The notes under the pieces are model-generated. The model saw only the letters and a list, made by a program, of their open reading frames with translations, ran no database searches and was not told where the DNA came from. Shown here piece by piece: positions 33,818-44,819 of a DNA stretch of 64,000 nt (the first letter of the stretch is position 1; the number at the start of each line of letters is the position of its first letter). The position numbers were made by a program, and so were the translations under genes. The DNA is from Massariosphaeria phaeospora (lineage: Eukaryota; Ascomycota; Dothideomycetes; Pleosporales): assembly GCA_011032825.1 (NCBI GenBank), contig JAADJZ010000029.1, positions 186,001-250,000 on the forward strand, read 5' to 3'.

Positions 33818-34479
33818 GTCTCGATCTGACGGCTGGGCTGCTTTTGCCGAGGCGGATGGCGGCGGGTGGGTGCGAAGAACACCGGCGGAGAGCTGCAGAC
33901 GGCGGCCTGCGAGTGCGATGGTGCTGCTTTTGAGGGCCAGTGCCTGTCAAGCTGCCGGCCGCACGACGAGCCCAGCCGGAGATTGTGAAATTGGAATTGG
34001 AATCGTGACGTCGGCGTCGAACGGGCAGGCAAATGTGCAGCGCAGTGTGGGGCTGCGCGAAAAACGCCAGTCACGCGCGCTTTCTTCAGGCCGAGGCCCA
34101 ACCTTCGTCGTTCGTCATTCGCCGTTCAACATTTTACGTCCTCTCCCGTCACCAAAGCGCACGGCGGAAGCCCAGGCACACGAGTCTTTATCACAGCATT
34201 GTCGCGTGCTCGTGCTCAATGGGGGAACCACCGCTAACACATTCGGTGGCGCCGGCCTTCTTAGACAAAGTAACTACTCCACGCCGTGCTATATCACGCG
34301 AACCTTCTATCAATCACATTCTAGTTCTTTCAAATTGATAACTTATCTTGTCAATTACTTGCTTGGTTCTGCCCGAAGCCGCATACCTGTTTGGGTATGT
34401 TTTCGTACGGAGTCTGGGTAAACATTATGTAGAACCTCCGGTCCATTTTGTTCACTGCCTTTGGCAATTACACAATCTC
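33818..34479. other. Intergenic
   Basis: Promoter side of the clamp-like gene and 3' flank of the next gene. GC-rich to about 34100, AT-rich after. No feature recognised. Confidence 0.45.
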
Positions 34480-35295
34480 CTACCGCTTACTCGAGGTTCC
34501 AGACGAGCTCCAACTCCCAAACACCATTCTCACCTTCTGGAACGCCCTTGACGGCCTCCGCCCAGTCTGCGCCTCAAGATCTGCGTCGCTAGCATTGTAG
34601 CCAATGTAGGCAGTATCTTGTGCCTCCAGGTCGGACGTCGTCCCCGAGTGCGGAATTGGCGAGCGTCTTGAGATTCGAGGCAGTAGGAGTGCAGTGGATC
34701 TTTCGCTTTCCGAGCGCTGTTCGGGAGAGCCCGTCGCCGTCGGCGGCGATATCCCAGCCTTGGCGAACAGCTCAGCAAGCCGCGTCTCATGCTCAGCATG
34801 CTGATTGCCGCTGATCGTGGGGAAGCGACCGCGAGTTTCGTCCTCGTCATGTGAAGAGTTATGGGGTTCATTTGAACCTGAATGAGTCGAATCTGCGGCG
34901 GGGTCGTCCTGATCATCATCATCATCAGAGTAATCCGAGAAAGCGGACCTTACCATGTCAATATTTATATGTTGCGCTCCGAGCCCCCGAGTTACGCGCC
35001 AGTGGAGCTGCAGAGAGTCGGCTGTTGGTAGACCAATGCGTGCTGTGGGCATATCTACGAATTCGGTCGTAGGGTCTGTGTGCATATCAGAGCGCCTTAG
35101 TCGCCCTAGGCGTTCGAGGTGCTGCCGTCGTTGTCTGGCATGCATCATTTCGGGCTGCAACTCAACTATGGATTGATGATTCAACTCCAGCCAAGGGGCG
35201 ATTACTTGATCGATTCGACGTTCCGGCCTAGGTTGGGTCAGCTCCAGCTCCGCATCAGCGAAGGCCACAGCTAGAGGTGGGGATGGTGATGACAT
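34480..35295 (-). CDS. Hypothetical acidic protein
   Basis: Not recognised. I prefer the ATG at 35295 (MSSPSPPLAVAFADAELE), giving 271 aa; the frame is open to 35439 and could add 48 residues. Seen: a basic middle (MHARQRRQHLERLGRLRRSD), a long Asp run after FSDYSDDDDD encoded by a CAT/ATC repeat, Ser/Glu-rich linkers, and a basic end (RRPSRAFQKVRMVFGSW, then SSSGTSSKR). Mostly disordered, with nuclear-protein-like composition. No introns are needed. Confidence 0.5.
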   Translation of the reverse strand: MSSPSPPLAVAFADAELELTQPRPERRIDQVIAPWLELNHQSIVELQPEMMHARQRRQHLERLGRLRRSDMHTDPTTEFVDMPTARIGLPTADSLQLHWRVTRGLGAQHINIDMVRSAFSDYSDDDDDQDDPAADSTHSGSNEPHNSSHDEDETRGRFPTISGNQHAEHETRLAELFAKAGISPPTATGSPEQRSESERSTALLLPRISRRSPIPHSGTTSDLEAQDTAYIGYNASDADLEAQTGRRPSRAFQKVRMVFGSWSSSGTSSKR

Positions 35296-35439
35296 GGTTG
35301 GTATGCACGACTCACAGTGTATTCGGTTTTTGTCTTGCTGGGAGATATTGGGAGCGCGATTAGATTGCTTTATGCCTGCCAGTTTGAGAGTGTTGTTCAC
35401 GCACATCCCAAGCAGTGCCAGAGTCAGCGAGCAGGCCAT

Positions 35440-37458
35440 ATGTCAACGCTAGTCATCTGTATGTGTCGACGGTTTGCATTGTGCTAACTCTGCCAATGCT
35501 AGATGATCGTGCATTGTATTGACACCATACACAAAGATTATGCAACTGGAGTCATAGCTACTATTAGTACACGAGCGTAAGCTGGAGTCCCAACCCCTAT
35601 GCTGATAGAATTAAGTCGATGAAAACTGTTGCATATCGTGCTCCTTGTTGGCGCGAAAGTTTCCATCCTTGTAGGAGCGTAGACCCGGTTATGTAGCTAC
35701 TACAGCATTTCACAAAGAGGTCCTGGTCTAGACGCAATGTCTAAAGAGACCCAATATCTATTTTCTCAAATCGTGGGGGTTAGTGTGGTGTGGTGAGGTG
35801 AGATCCACGGATTGTCTTGAGTCTTTAGGGCGCCCGGATGGATATTTTTAGCTTCTGCGCTTACCCCTTCTAAGCGTTAGCGCACTGAGCTATTGTGGGG
35901 ACCTGCCACCTACCTTCCAGCGGCAAGTCCTCCCACTCCATCCCTCTCCACCCAATACCTCACTTTCAAAAAGCTCCCTGCGTTCTGTTACGGTTGTACC
36001 AATATGCGATTTCTAAGCTTCGGACAACATCTTCATTGAACCCGACGGGCGACAAGTCCGCGCTACTCAGGCCACCGACCTCCCACACCGCTGTGAAGTG
36101 GGCGTCTGTGGCCTGATCGTGTGCCGCAATCCAACCGCAGGTAATCACAGCGCCTAACTCCTCCGTAATCCTACGGTCTCCCAGACTCGATGCACAGCAG
36201 ACAATAATCGACTCCCCGCTACACACGTAAATTAAAGTCCAGTTCATTACAGTAGACTACATTCATTACTTATCTAGGAGCCCGAGGCACTATTTTACAC
36301 TTGTATCTCCATTTGGGAACGACTACAGCGAACATCTTGGAGATGAAATTGCAACACTTGCACCAATTGGCCGGTCACGCCCCAAATCTAAGGAAGAACC
36401 GCATCCTATGCCGCATCGCACTGCGCTCTCGGAGGTCTAGGCATTTACGTGGGGCAGTAACATCAACATGCACAGCCAGACACACTGGGTATACGATCTT
36501 CGAGTTACCTCTTCCATCAGAATCCAGTTCCTCTTCTAGTATTACAGTTCATCGCTTGTACTTTTCCCCCTGAATAGGTCAAACCTGGGAGCCGCTGAAA
36601 TAATCCTCGTCCAATGCGATTGCTAGGTTTAGCTGCTCAGGTATTGCCTGAGTTGCCGGTGCAGCGTCACACAATCAAACTGAGACTCGTCTCTAACCAC
36701 GCAATCTATATAAGTAGACTTTGCGTGGCCGGCGCTCCATCAAACAAAGACAACCGCACGATTCTATGCACCACGTGACTATACGTTCACCCGCACTCGT
36801 ATTGGTCAAGTTCCCAACACCTACCACTGCTAGCGCCGATTCTACCCAGAACATGTTTCAAACACAAGTGACACGTGCAACGGATAGCTTATTCCGATCG
36901 CATGCAAGCTCCTGGCGCGTGCAATTTGTCGCGACGAGGGCCAGTCGTTCAGTGGCGCAGCCAACTTGCTGGCGCTTACGTGGTTGGCCTACGATGCGGC
37001 CACGTCCAAAGATAGAAACAAAGTGATCGGCTACTATTCTTATGAGAGCGGTCGATCCGAAGTTTGGGGTTAGATCTGGGTGTTAGTCCATTTTCTTCTT
37101 CTAACCTTGGAGCGTGTGCTGAGTTTAGAGGCGTTCTGTGAGCGTTGTTCTACATTTCTTGGCGCGTTTGCTGAGAGAGCAGATCTCTTCGTTTCTTTGT
37201 TTCTTCTTAGGCCTGAGGCCTCGCTGACGAGCGTCCCATTACGTCCTTTTCGAGTCTTCGTCTTTTTATTTCGTACGAACCAGTTTAAAGATACCCAGCT
37301 ACATCGAGCTCGCGAGTCCCCCGCAAACGCCTCACCTTTCCTCTTCCAAACATCTCGAGCAGCCATTCACCTACAATACGATATCTTCAACACGAAGCAT
37401 CTCAGCATCTCCAACGGTCCATCTCTCAGCTCTAAGACCTCGACGCAGCCATTCCGAG
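35440..37458. other. Gene-poor spacer
   Basis: Two kilobases without a supported gene. A 93-codon minus-strand frame at 35966-36247 has a protein-like composition (ELGAVITCGW, HFTAVWEVGGL) but no family I know. A tRNA-like half (TAGCTCAGTGCGC on the minus strand near 35880) lacks a T arm. From about 37080 the DNA is T- and C-rich and probably the leader of the next gene. Confidence 0.4.
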
Positions 37459-37824
37459 ATGGCATTCTGCGCCGTGTCGGGTCCGCTACCCAACCCCCCA
37501 ACAACTCGCCCCTCCTGTGCAGTCCCAATAGGCGGCTCCAACTCCACCCGACTCGACAACTGCTGCAATAGCCACATCAACGCCATAAGGACGTACGCCG
37601 ACGACTGCTACCAGTATTGCGAGGTCGACAACGCGGCGGACGTGCAGATGTGTTTGGACCGAGACCTGGGGCCATACGATGCGAATAAGCCGACATTCCA
37701 GTGCTTCAATGTCGTGGAGAACCAGGCGGTGGGAGGTGCCCACGGCAGGTTAAGAACGCCGGGTATATGGGCAGTGGTTGTGCTGGGCATCAGTCTAGCC
37801 AGCGGGCTGCTGAGTGTTTTATGA
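37459..37824 (+). CDS. Small Cys-rich membrane-anchored protein
   Basis: Single-exon 121-aa protein with eight cysteines (one near the start, then C20, CC at 35-36, C50, C54, C65, C82). The core is LDNCCNSHINAIRTYADDCY followed by QYC, and the C-terminus is a hydrophobic segment (GIWAVVVLGISLASGLLSVL) typical of a tail anchor or GPI signal. The N-terminus (MAFCAVSGPLPNPP) is not a classical signal peptide. Many filamentous fungi have small proteins with this GPLP-CC-CxxxC layout; function is unknown. Confidence 0.6.
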   Translation: MAFCAVSGPLPNPPTTRPSCAVPIGGSNSTRLDNCCNSHINAIRTYADDCYQYCEVDNAADVQMCLDRDLGPYDANKPTFQCFNVVENQAVGGAHGRLRTPGIWAVVVLGISLASGLLSVL

Positions 37825-38132
37825 GGTAGAAATGTCGCGTTGGTCTGAGGAAGGATCGAAGCGATTATGATGGCGTTTTGTTGGTAGCTGCATTTATATG
37901 GCGTTTAGTTGGCAGTGGGTTGGGACATACCATGGATAGGCTTGGGCGCTTGTCACCGCATCATCGAATGAAATCACGAACATAATGCACCACCTTGATA
38001 AATGATGCGTCTATTGCTTAAATTATCTCATCATATTGGCAGTCTACAGAACTCCGCGTACAAGAAATGCCAGTGTACTGAATGACTAGATGAGGATAAC
38101 GAGCTGTTTTCTCCAGCAATAGCGTCCACTTC

Positions 38133-39158
38133 CTAGGCGGCTAGCTTCGAGCTAATGAGCTCCTCACTCAAAGCCCACAACTTGGCTGCCTTCTCCTTGT
38201 CAGTGACCCACTCTGGCACACTTGTAATCTGACAGTCTTCGAGAGTCACGCCTCCCTCAGGCTTCAACCCCGGATCCAACGCCGCAACCAAGGCCGTAGC
38301 TGCGCCCTGATCGATAGTCTTCATAAATCCAAATTTGGCCACGGTCTCTTTAGGCAACGAATCAAAGAGCGGAGCGGCGGACTGCGTGCCCACGATTCCC
38401 GGGTGCAGCGCAAAAGCCGAGATGTTCTCAGAGGCCCAGATCTCGTTGGCATGGACGGCGAAAAGGGCATTCGCGGTCTTGGACTGCGCGTATGCGATGG
38501 TGTGGTCGTAGCCGTCCGTCGGCTGGGTGCCGAAAGCCGCCGTGAGCAGCTCAAAGTGCCCCTTTTCGTCTGCGGCGAGGGGGTTTCCGTCGAAGTTGTA
38601 GTCGGAGAAGCGGAAGGGGCTGCAGGCCCACACCTGGCTCGCGATCATGATGACGCGCGTGGTTCCCGGGGCAGACTTCTTTGCAGAAGCACGGAGCTTG
38701 GGGAGTAGCTGGGTGATAAAATGGTGGTGAGACATGTGGTTGACTCCGAGGTGCAGTTCCAAGCCGTCAACCGTCAAGGTACGCTCATCTTTGAAGTCGT
38801 GCAGTCCGCCGCATGCGACCAGTATGTCTATTTGAGGGATCGTGGTATCGTCTAAGAGCTCCTGCGCCGCGGCGTGAACAGATTTGAGAGAGGCGAGATC
38901 GAATTTGAGGGGCCGGAATTTGGTCGATGGATAATCAGAAGACAGAGCTTTGATCACTTCTGCGAGGCGCTCGTCGCTCCGTCCTGTAATAATGATGACA
39001 GAGGCCCCACCTTCTGCAAAGGAACGCACGATGGCATCACCGAGGGTATCGACGGAGACACCTGTAACGAGGACGGTCCGGCCAGAGGCTTGGGCAGAGT
39101 ACGTGCGAGCGACTTCCAGCCCGCCCGTTTTTAGGTCGAATGATGAGTTGGAGGCCAT
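38133..39158 (-). CDS. Short-chain dehydrogenase/reductase
   Basis: NAD(P)-dependent oxidoreductase with a Rossmann fold, 341 aa, single exon. Seen: TVLVTGVSVDTLGDAIVRSF as cofactor loop, where the spacing departs from the usual TGxxxGxG; ILVACGGLH in place of the NNAG strand; catalytic Ser in VIMIASQVW; and the YAQSK pair (Tyr and Lys) near residue 224. The C-terminal HPGIVGT matches the HPG-x-V substrate-loop form of retinol-dehydrogenase-like SDRs. Substrate cannot be told. An upstream TATAAAAG lies 85-92 bp before the ATG. Confidence 0.88.
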   Translation of the reverse strand: MASNSSFDLKTGGLEVARTYSAQASGRTVLVTGVSVDTLGDAIVRSFAEGGASVIIITGRSDERLAEVIKALSSDYPSTKFRPLKFDLASLKSVHAAAQELLDDTTIPQIDILVACGGLHDFKDERTLTVDGLELHLGVNHMSHHHFITQLLPKLRASAKKSAPGTTRVIMIASQVWACSPFRFSDYNFDGNPLAADEKGHFELLTAAFGTQPTDGYDHTIAYAQSKTANALFAVHANEIWASENISAFALHPGIVGTQSAAPLFDSLPKETVAKFGFMKTIDQGAATALVAALDPGLKPEGGVTLEDCQITSVPEWVTDKEKAAKLWALSEELISSKLAA

Positions 39159-39242
39159 GGCTATATGATATTTGAAGACTGATGTAGAAGATGAGAGTCG
39201 AGGAATCGGTGCTGCGGTGACTGGTCGGGCGTGGATGAGCCT

Positions 39243-39250
39243 CTTTTATA
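39243..39250 (-). promoter_or_regulatory. TATA box of the SDR gene
   Basis: TATAAAAG on the minus strand, 85-92 bp upstream of the SDR start codon, a usual fungal distance. Confidence 0.6.
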
Positions 39251-40475
39251 TCTCCAGCTACCTAGCATGATACCGCTTCCACAAACGGAAGGTATCCGAG
39301 CGGCACTGTGTACAGGCGGAGCAATAGTTTCCCCGACACATGGTCAGTTGGGGGAGTCAGAAAACCGTAGAGCTGTTTTATATACGCCCGGGGCGTAAAC
39401 TTTGTCGCATACTTTAGTGTAACTATCGGACGCGATGTATGCAGTCGTTAGTGACATGCGTACTCAAGGGTTGTAAGCTGAGTATCGCGAAATGGTATGC
39501 TCGTTATCGCTGTTCTATTTGTTTTCTGATTGATAGGATTGAAAGGGTTTCGACGACGACGATGCTAGTGCTGTTCAGCAGAGTTTCGCGAGTTCCTGCG
39601 ACGAGCTTCGTCTAATTCCAGTGTGCGCTAAAACGGTTCAATAAGTTAGATTTACTGAGCCATCCTAAGGTATATAATTTATAGGTACATACGTGGAAAG
39701 CGTGAGACAAATGGTTAGGTTTGCGGTAATCTAAGACTTACATGAGGTCTGTTCCAATGATACAGTGTGCGGTCCGTAGGTATTTGTCCGCGCACGAAGT
39801 CGGCGCAAAGTATTTCAATGCGACCCAAATAACTCAACTGCAAGTATAGACTTGGCAAGATTCTGTGTGAAGGGATGAAGTGTCAGTGTCAGAAAGCGGA
39901 TCAATTTCTGACTCTGGTTATTCTTCGCGCGAAAATCGGCCCGACTAGCTGAAACGGGGGAACAGCACAATTGTCAGGGAGGTCTACTTTTCTGACTGTG
40001 CGTCAAGGAAGCCCGTCTGTCTGGCTATACTCCGTCCTGCTACGATAATAACGGCAACTATTCGTTTTCTCAGTAGATTTGTGTGGCTCCCATGGTAGCT
40101 AGGTACGATCGAGCTTATCAGCTTATCAACATGACACGATGAACGCCCCAGTCTGGAATATTGCGGCGCATCAACAATGCAGTTCAGGGAGTAAGAGGCA
40201 TAGACCCTCGTAGTGAGGTAGATAGACGAGTTGTAGATGTGGTGGGGTTGTGGGTGACTCTAGGGCGGGAGAAACCGGCGCCTCGGCGTGATGCGTCCCG
40301 ATCAAGCCGTGCGCAGCTGCCCCACAGTCACCTGCATCGTCCCGCGCCTGTGCTCCAACCACACTTCGTCCTCATTCACGTCTCTAGTTGCGTGTGTCTT
40401 ATGCCCCCATGCTGACGCCCTGCCGTCCCTTCTCTGCTCCATTGCCCTTCTCAGTCTTCGCAGCCCTCGAACACG
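39251..40475. other. Intergenic between SDR and MFS gene
   Basis: Divergent spacer with no supported gene, repeat or RNA. A C-rich leader-like stretch runs from 40330 to the MFS start codon. Confidence 0.5.
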
Positions 40476-41966
40476 ATGAGCGCAGAGCCTGGTGAACAGG
40501 ATCCGCTCCTCGCTCCACATTTGCTAGCTAGCTCTGGGGTCGTCACTTTTCACCCTGCCGATCCAGATGATCCTCACAACTGGTCGTCGCTGCGGAAATG
40601 GTTGATGGTCGCCGCTATCATACCCATCGATCTCTCCGTCAGCTGGGGTGCCTCTGGGTTTTCGCCTGTAGCCGTCGACTTTGCCCATGACATGCATGTG
40701 TCCCCTGGGATCGCAACCTTAGGCTTGAGCGTTTATGTTCTCGGACTAGCCTTTGGACCGATGAGTTTAGCTCCGCTCTCTGAATACTATGGAAGACGGC
40801 CTGTCTACGTTATATCGTATGCTATTTTCTTGTTGCTTTTACTAGGCACAGCATGCGTCGAAAGCCTACCTGCATTTCTAGCGCTACGCTTCTTTTCAGG
40901 ATACTTTTCTTCGACTACGATATCGAACTTTGGGGGAACTATTGCAGACCTATTCCATCACCATAAGACAGGTCCTGCTATGGGCTGGTTCCTCTGGGCC
41001 GCAACTGGAGGCTCACCCACTGGATTTGTCCTCTTTTCTTTCATTGCACATGACCGATCATGGCAAGACATATTCCGAATCATGCTCGTTATCTGCTTCG
41101 CTTTCTGGGTCATTATGACAGCCGCATTGTTCTCTCTTGGGGAGACGAGGCACAGCGTCATATTCTTGCGGCGCGCAAAGGCATTGCGAAAATCAACAGG
41201 CAACCAGAGTTTCGAGGTTCCAGAACACATGAAGCAACGAGGACCAAAACAGTTATTCGGTACAGCACTCACACGACCCTTCCGGTTTCTTGCTACTGAG
41301 GCTATCGTACAATCTGCCGCGATATACAACGGCTATCTATACGGCTTGTCGTTCCTGTTCAACGGCGCCTTTCACATCATATTCGGCCCTACCGGGTATG
41401 GATTCGGCACAATCGGCGTAGGAGTTTCTTTCCTCGGTATTGTACTTGGGATCAGTATTGGTCTACTCACAAACATCTACCAGGAGCGATACTACCGGAG
41501 CCAGATTACGAAAGCTAATTATCGCGATGTTCCCGAGGCACGTGTTCATCTCGCCAAGGTAGCTTCTGTAGTGCTTCCAATATCGTTAATCGTATTTGCG
41601 TATACGGCAACACCAAGCATACATCCTAGCATACCCATTCTAGTGACAGCCTTCTGGGGCTGGTCTTTCTACACGCTAGTTCTGATGACTTTGACGTATA
41701 CCGAGGATGCATACAAGTCCTATTCGGCTTCTGCCCTCGCGGGAATCGGATTTGTCAGGAATGTCTTTGGTGCGGGCTTCCCTTTACTTGGACGAAGATT
41801 GTTCATCAGGGAGGGGACAAAGACAGCGAGTCTAATCCTTGCCATAATGGCAGTTGCCATGATACCCATACCTTACATTCTATCGAGGTATGGACGGGTG
41901 CTGAGGGTTAGAAGTCCATGGGCCACAGCACATGAGGACGACAGTGAGGACGAAGACGAATCTTAG
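40476..41966 (+). CDS. MFS transporter, DHA1 drug/polyamine type
   Basis: Twelve-helix major facilitator of the plasma membrane, 496 aa, single exon. The entry DPDDPHNWSSLRKWLMV is the typical N-W-S start of fungal DHA1 drug:H+ antiporters (polyamine and fluconazole-resistance group). Also seen: PLSEYYGRRPVY between helices 2 and 3 (the conserved G-R-R/K loop), a central basic loop after LGETRHSVIFLRRAKALRK, and an acidic end DDSEDEDES. Substrate is unknown. Lies between an SDR and a mutarotase-like gene, which may be a small catabolic or detoxification group. Confidence 0.9.
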   Translation: MSAEPGEQDPLLAPHLLASSGVVTFHPADPDDPHNWSSLRKWLMVAAIIPIDLSVSWGASGFSPVAVDFAHDMHVSPGIATLGLSVYVLGLAFGPMSLAPLSEYYGRRPVYVISYAIFLLLLLGTACVESLPAFLALRFFSGYFSSTTISNFGGTIADLFHHHKTGPAMGWFLWAATGGSPTGFVLFSFIAHDRSWQDIFRIMLVICFAFWVIMTAALFSLGETRHSVIFLRRAKALRKSTGNQSFEVPEHMKQRGPKQLFGTALTRPFRFLATEAIVQSAAIYNGYLYGLSFLFNGAFHIIFGPTGYGFGTIGVGVSFLGIVLGISIGLLTNIYQERYYRSQITKANYRDVPEARVHLAKVASVVLPISLIVFAYTATPSIHPSIPILVTAFWGWSFYTLVLMTLTYTEDAYKSYSASALAGIGFVRNVFGAGFPLLGRRLFIREGTKTASLILAIMAVAMIPIPYILSRYGRVLRVRSPWATAHEDDSEDEDES

Positions 41967-42360
41967 GTGCATGATAAGTGCCGATACCGGGCCAATGCAG
42001 CAGCATGAAGTACGGACTGACGACCGACGAGGAGAAGGAGGTCATCGCAAACCTCCAAAGTCTTCGTATAGCCCTTTCACTCGACGCTTGATCTTGGACT
42101 AGGATCGGATATCGCCTATTCAGCATGCCAATGTCCCGGAAGTTGAGTTATACGGCATGGATTTTGATTACGATCTTATTCTAAGCTAGGTCATCAAGGG
42201 GATGTTCAGGTGGTGAGTTCATCGTCCGTAGAATTCCACCTACCAAGCGTCAATAGTTGAATCAATCGGCTTTGCTGTATCTTTGAGACAAGCTAAATCA
42301 TTCACTCAATGATATTCAAGACTGTCGGTATGTGCTGGAGCAAGTCTCCGACTAGGGCAT
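41967..42360. other. Intergenic (convergent)
   Basis: Shared 3' region of the MFS gene and the mutarotase-like gene; nothing recognised. Confidence 0.5.
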
Positions 42361-42782
42361 CTAATCAACATGGAACACCTCTTCGGTCTGGCCCCACCAT
42401 CCCGGCCCACTCGCGCTTCCTGTAGCGTTCTCCACGGGAGATTCCTGCATACCATCCGTCATTCTCCACCATCCTTGAACTTTGGGATTCGCCGCCATAC
42501 GCGTCATGTCTGCGTCGAAAGAGTCCCCCACGTACTTGAAGCTGGCGAAAAGGGTCGGCCGCGGCGAGAGCGAGAGGTAAATAGAATCTGCGACAAAATG
42601 AGCCACCCATGCAACCTGAAGATAAGCTCGCTACTCATACAATCGCGGATATTGGAGTCTTTGATTTGTTCCAGTACTTCTGGCCACGCTTCCGCATGGC
42701 ATTTCTTGTACTCCTCGATGCATTCTGGCTTGAGGTATAACCATTGGCCGACGCGGCGGGGTCCTTGGGTGGCGGACGCCAT
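42361..42782 (-). CDS. L-rhamnose mutarotase-like protein
   Basis: Small ferredoxin-fold protein of the RhaM/DUF718 family, which interconverts alpha and beta L-rhamnose. Model: complement(42782..42641, 42587..42361), 122 aa. Splicing at T|GTATGA and GCAG|AT gives SNIRDYSIYLSLS, the family core. Also seen: RVGQWLYLKPECIEEYKKCH at the start with the conserved Y and H, AWPEVLEQIK, FASFKYVG, and PKVQGWWRMTDGMQ with the WW pair. A short C-terminal extension follows. The catalytic activity is inferred; some fungal members may have other roles. Confidence 0.82.
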
Positions 42783-42959
42783 GTTGGGAAATGGTATGGT
42801 ACAAGAGTCCTTTGTCTTTACGACGACAGACAAGGTTGAATGGAGAGAAGCATGACGATGATGTTTGAAGACTTGCCTGTCTACCCGTTGGTGCATGCGC
42901 TAAGCCTCTTTGAGCATTGCGTGGCAGATCTACCCCGCATGCCCGCACATCAAAATATC

Positions 42960-44399
42960 AATCGGACTCTTAATGCAAGCGGTATATTCCCTTCACATCT
43001 AACATGAACACGACAAACTGAGATTGGTGAGATTGCTAGAAGTCTCAAAGTATTAACATTAATTTCCTCCTAAAGACATTACCGTCACGATACCCGAACA
43101 CCAGTCCAACGAATTCCCAGTAACGATCGAAACTGTTCTGATCACCCGAAATGGCAACCACAGCCATGCGACCTCATGTACATGCAGGGATCCCCGATGG
43201 ACCACAGGTACACTCGGCGGGGCACGATTCTTGAGATTCAGGGGCGTTTGGCATCCAAGGTTCGTACATAAACGTACTCTCCCCTCCAGGAGTGTTGGGA
43301 CCAATACTAGAATCTAGTAGTGGGTCAACATACCTGCGCCTGTTCAGTTCAGTAGTGTCAACATACCTTCAACGGTGCTCTCTGTGGCGTCTTCGCAAAC
43401 CGCAGGCCCATTGTACGGACAATTAACCCCCTTTAACGGATGTTGTAGTCCAGAATGTAGAAACATATTCGGTGTAGCCGCATTGAGGATCCCTCCATGC
43501 CAATTGGTCTTCAGCCGGTCCATAACCTTCAATGCATTGTCTTTGATAACGTCGAACCCCACATAACTGGCGAGAATTCCTGCAACGGCCGGGGAAGCAA
43601 TCCGAAGGCGACGAGATAGATAGTTGCCTTCATGAAGAGCAAAAGATAGTTAAAATCGTACTTGGTTTTGATCAGATTGGAAAGGAAGATGGTGTAGTTG
43701 AACGTGACGCAGAAAAGAGAAGTACGGGGCTTTTGGTGCTTCATATTGCCCAAGTCTGGCCCATGAAGAACAACACACTATTCTCCCACTTAAAGGACAG
43801 CATACTGTCTCTCCCGCACAGATTAGGAATCTGGCGAAGTGAGGCAATGCGGTGTATTTTTAACTAAGTCTCAGTATAAATCTGTCATGCGTCAATATTC
43901 GAAATTATTATACGGCGAGTACGAGGGCAAGGACGTTCCGAGAGAGGCGTTGAAGGCGCGGAGTTTCAAGACCATTATATCGAATAGCGTGGCCTGATCA
44001 AGTTCTAGGCGGTTAGACAAATTACTCATGAACGCGGTGAGACGGGCTCTTGCGGAAACCAGACCTCTAGTACGTTGCAACTAAATCCCTATCTACAACT
44101 TAGATTTTATATTGTGTCTTGTAACATTAAGTAAACGCTGTGTATAGAATTGTAGCTTTCTAAAGTTATATTGCTGCGTTGGATGATCCTTTTGGAGGCG
44201 CGCAGATTTATCTCTCTAATTCCAAAGGTTCCGCTTCTGTAAGAGGACAGGGACTTTCTTTAGTACAATCGCAAGGTATTATAAGAATAACAGCATACTA
44301 GAGTACTTAGTAAGATGTTCTTGTATAAAGAATACGACATCACCTGAAGCAAAGAATTGATGACTAGACTTCCTCTAAATTCTGCTCAGCCTGGATTAC
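42960..44399. pseudogene. AT-rich stretch with possible subtilase remnant
   Basis: No intact gene. On the minus strand between about 43640 and 43360 one frame reads IASPAVAGILASYV, then KVMDRLKTNWHGG, then VNCPYNGPAVC. This resembles the region after the catalytic Ser of fungal subtilisin-like proteases, but the Gly-Thr-Ser itself and the rest of the enzyme are missing. Further short open frames downstream to 43060 are out of register. The surrounding DNA is AT-rich and decayed-looking. A relic is my best reading, weakly held. Confidence 0.25.
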
Positions 44400-44819
44400 T
44401 TAATAGTGATGTAGAGATCTACTTACTATTGGTTGTAGAAGCTCTCGTCGACTATTAGTATCACACCAGACCTCCTTGACACCAATATCTGTCCTGATGT
44501 TGACCAAAACCTTATCTGGGACACTATCGCAGGTGTATCCCACCGCGTCAAAAAACATTTCGTTCAAATAAATCCTTAGGTATTTCGTCATATCCCTCCT
44601 GGTGTTATAACAGTGGTCTTCGAACGTGTACCCTCTAGAAAGTATGATAAGGTAATTTCCTTTGATAACGTTGCCCGATAATCCGTCGCACCAATGCAGC
44701 GGGGCTTGATAGGTCTGTCTCGAGAATTCCGGGCATGTTGGAAGTATTTGATGGCGAGGGTTCGGAGAAGACATCGTTGTTGCAATAACCGCGCTTGCAC
44801 AAATAAGTAGAAATAGCAT
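44400..44819 (-). CDS. Putative small secreted Cys protein
   Basis: 139 aa, single exon, in AT-rich gene-poor DNA. It starts with a clear hydrophobic signal peptide (MLFLLICASAVIATTMSS). The mature part has five cysteines (LPTCPEF, HWCDG, DHCYN, YTCDS, VWCDT) and several aromatic and basic stretches (RGYTFEDHCYNTRRDM, KEVWCDTNSRREL). I do not recognise a family. Size, secretion and setting fit an effector-like or cell-surface protein, an inference only. Confidence 0.5.
   Translation of the reverse strand: MLFLLICASAVIATTMSSPNPRHQILPTCPEFSRQTYQAPLHWCDGLSGNVIKGNYLIILSRGYTFEDHCYNTRRDMTKYLRIYLNEMFFDAVGYTCDSVPDKVLVNIRTDIGVKEVWCDTNSRRELLQPIVSRSLHHY

Noticed and set aside
32910..34101. Long Arg/Ala-rich frames on both strands over the clamp-like gene
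   Set aside because: Shadows in GC-rich coding DNA; only the 294-aa frame carries conserved motifs.
35835..35895. tRNA-like sequence on the minus strand (TAGCTCAGTGCGC with a neighbouring hairpin)
   Set aside because: No T arm or B box follows and the anticodon loop is not of tRNA form.
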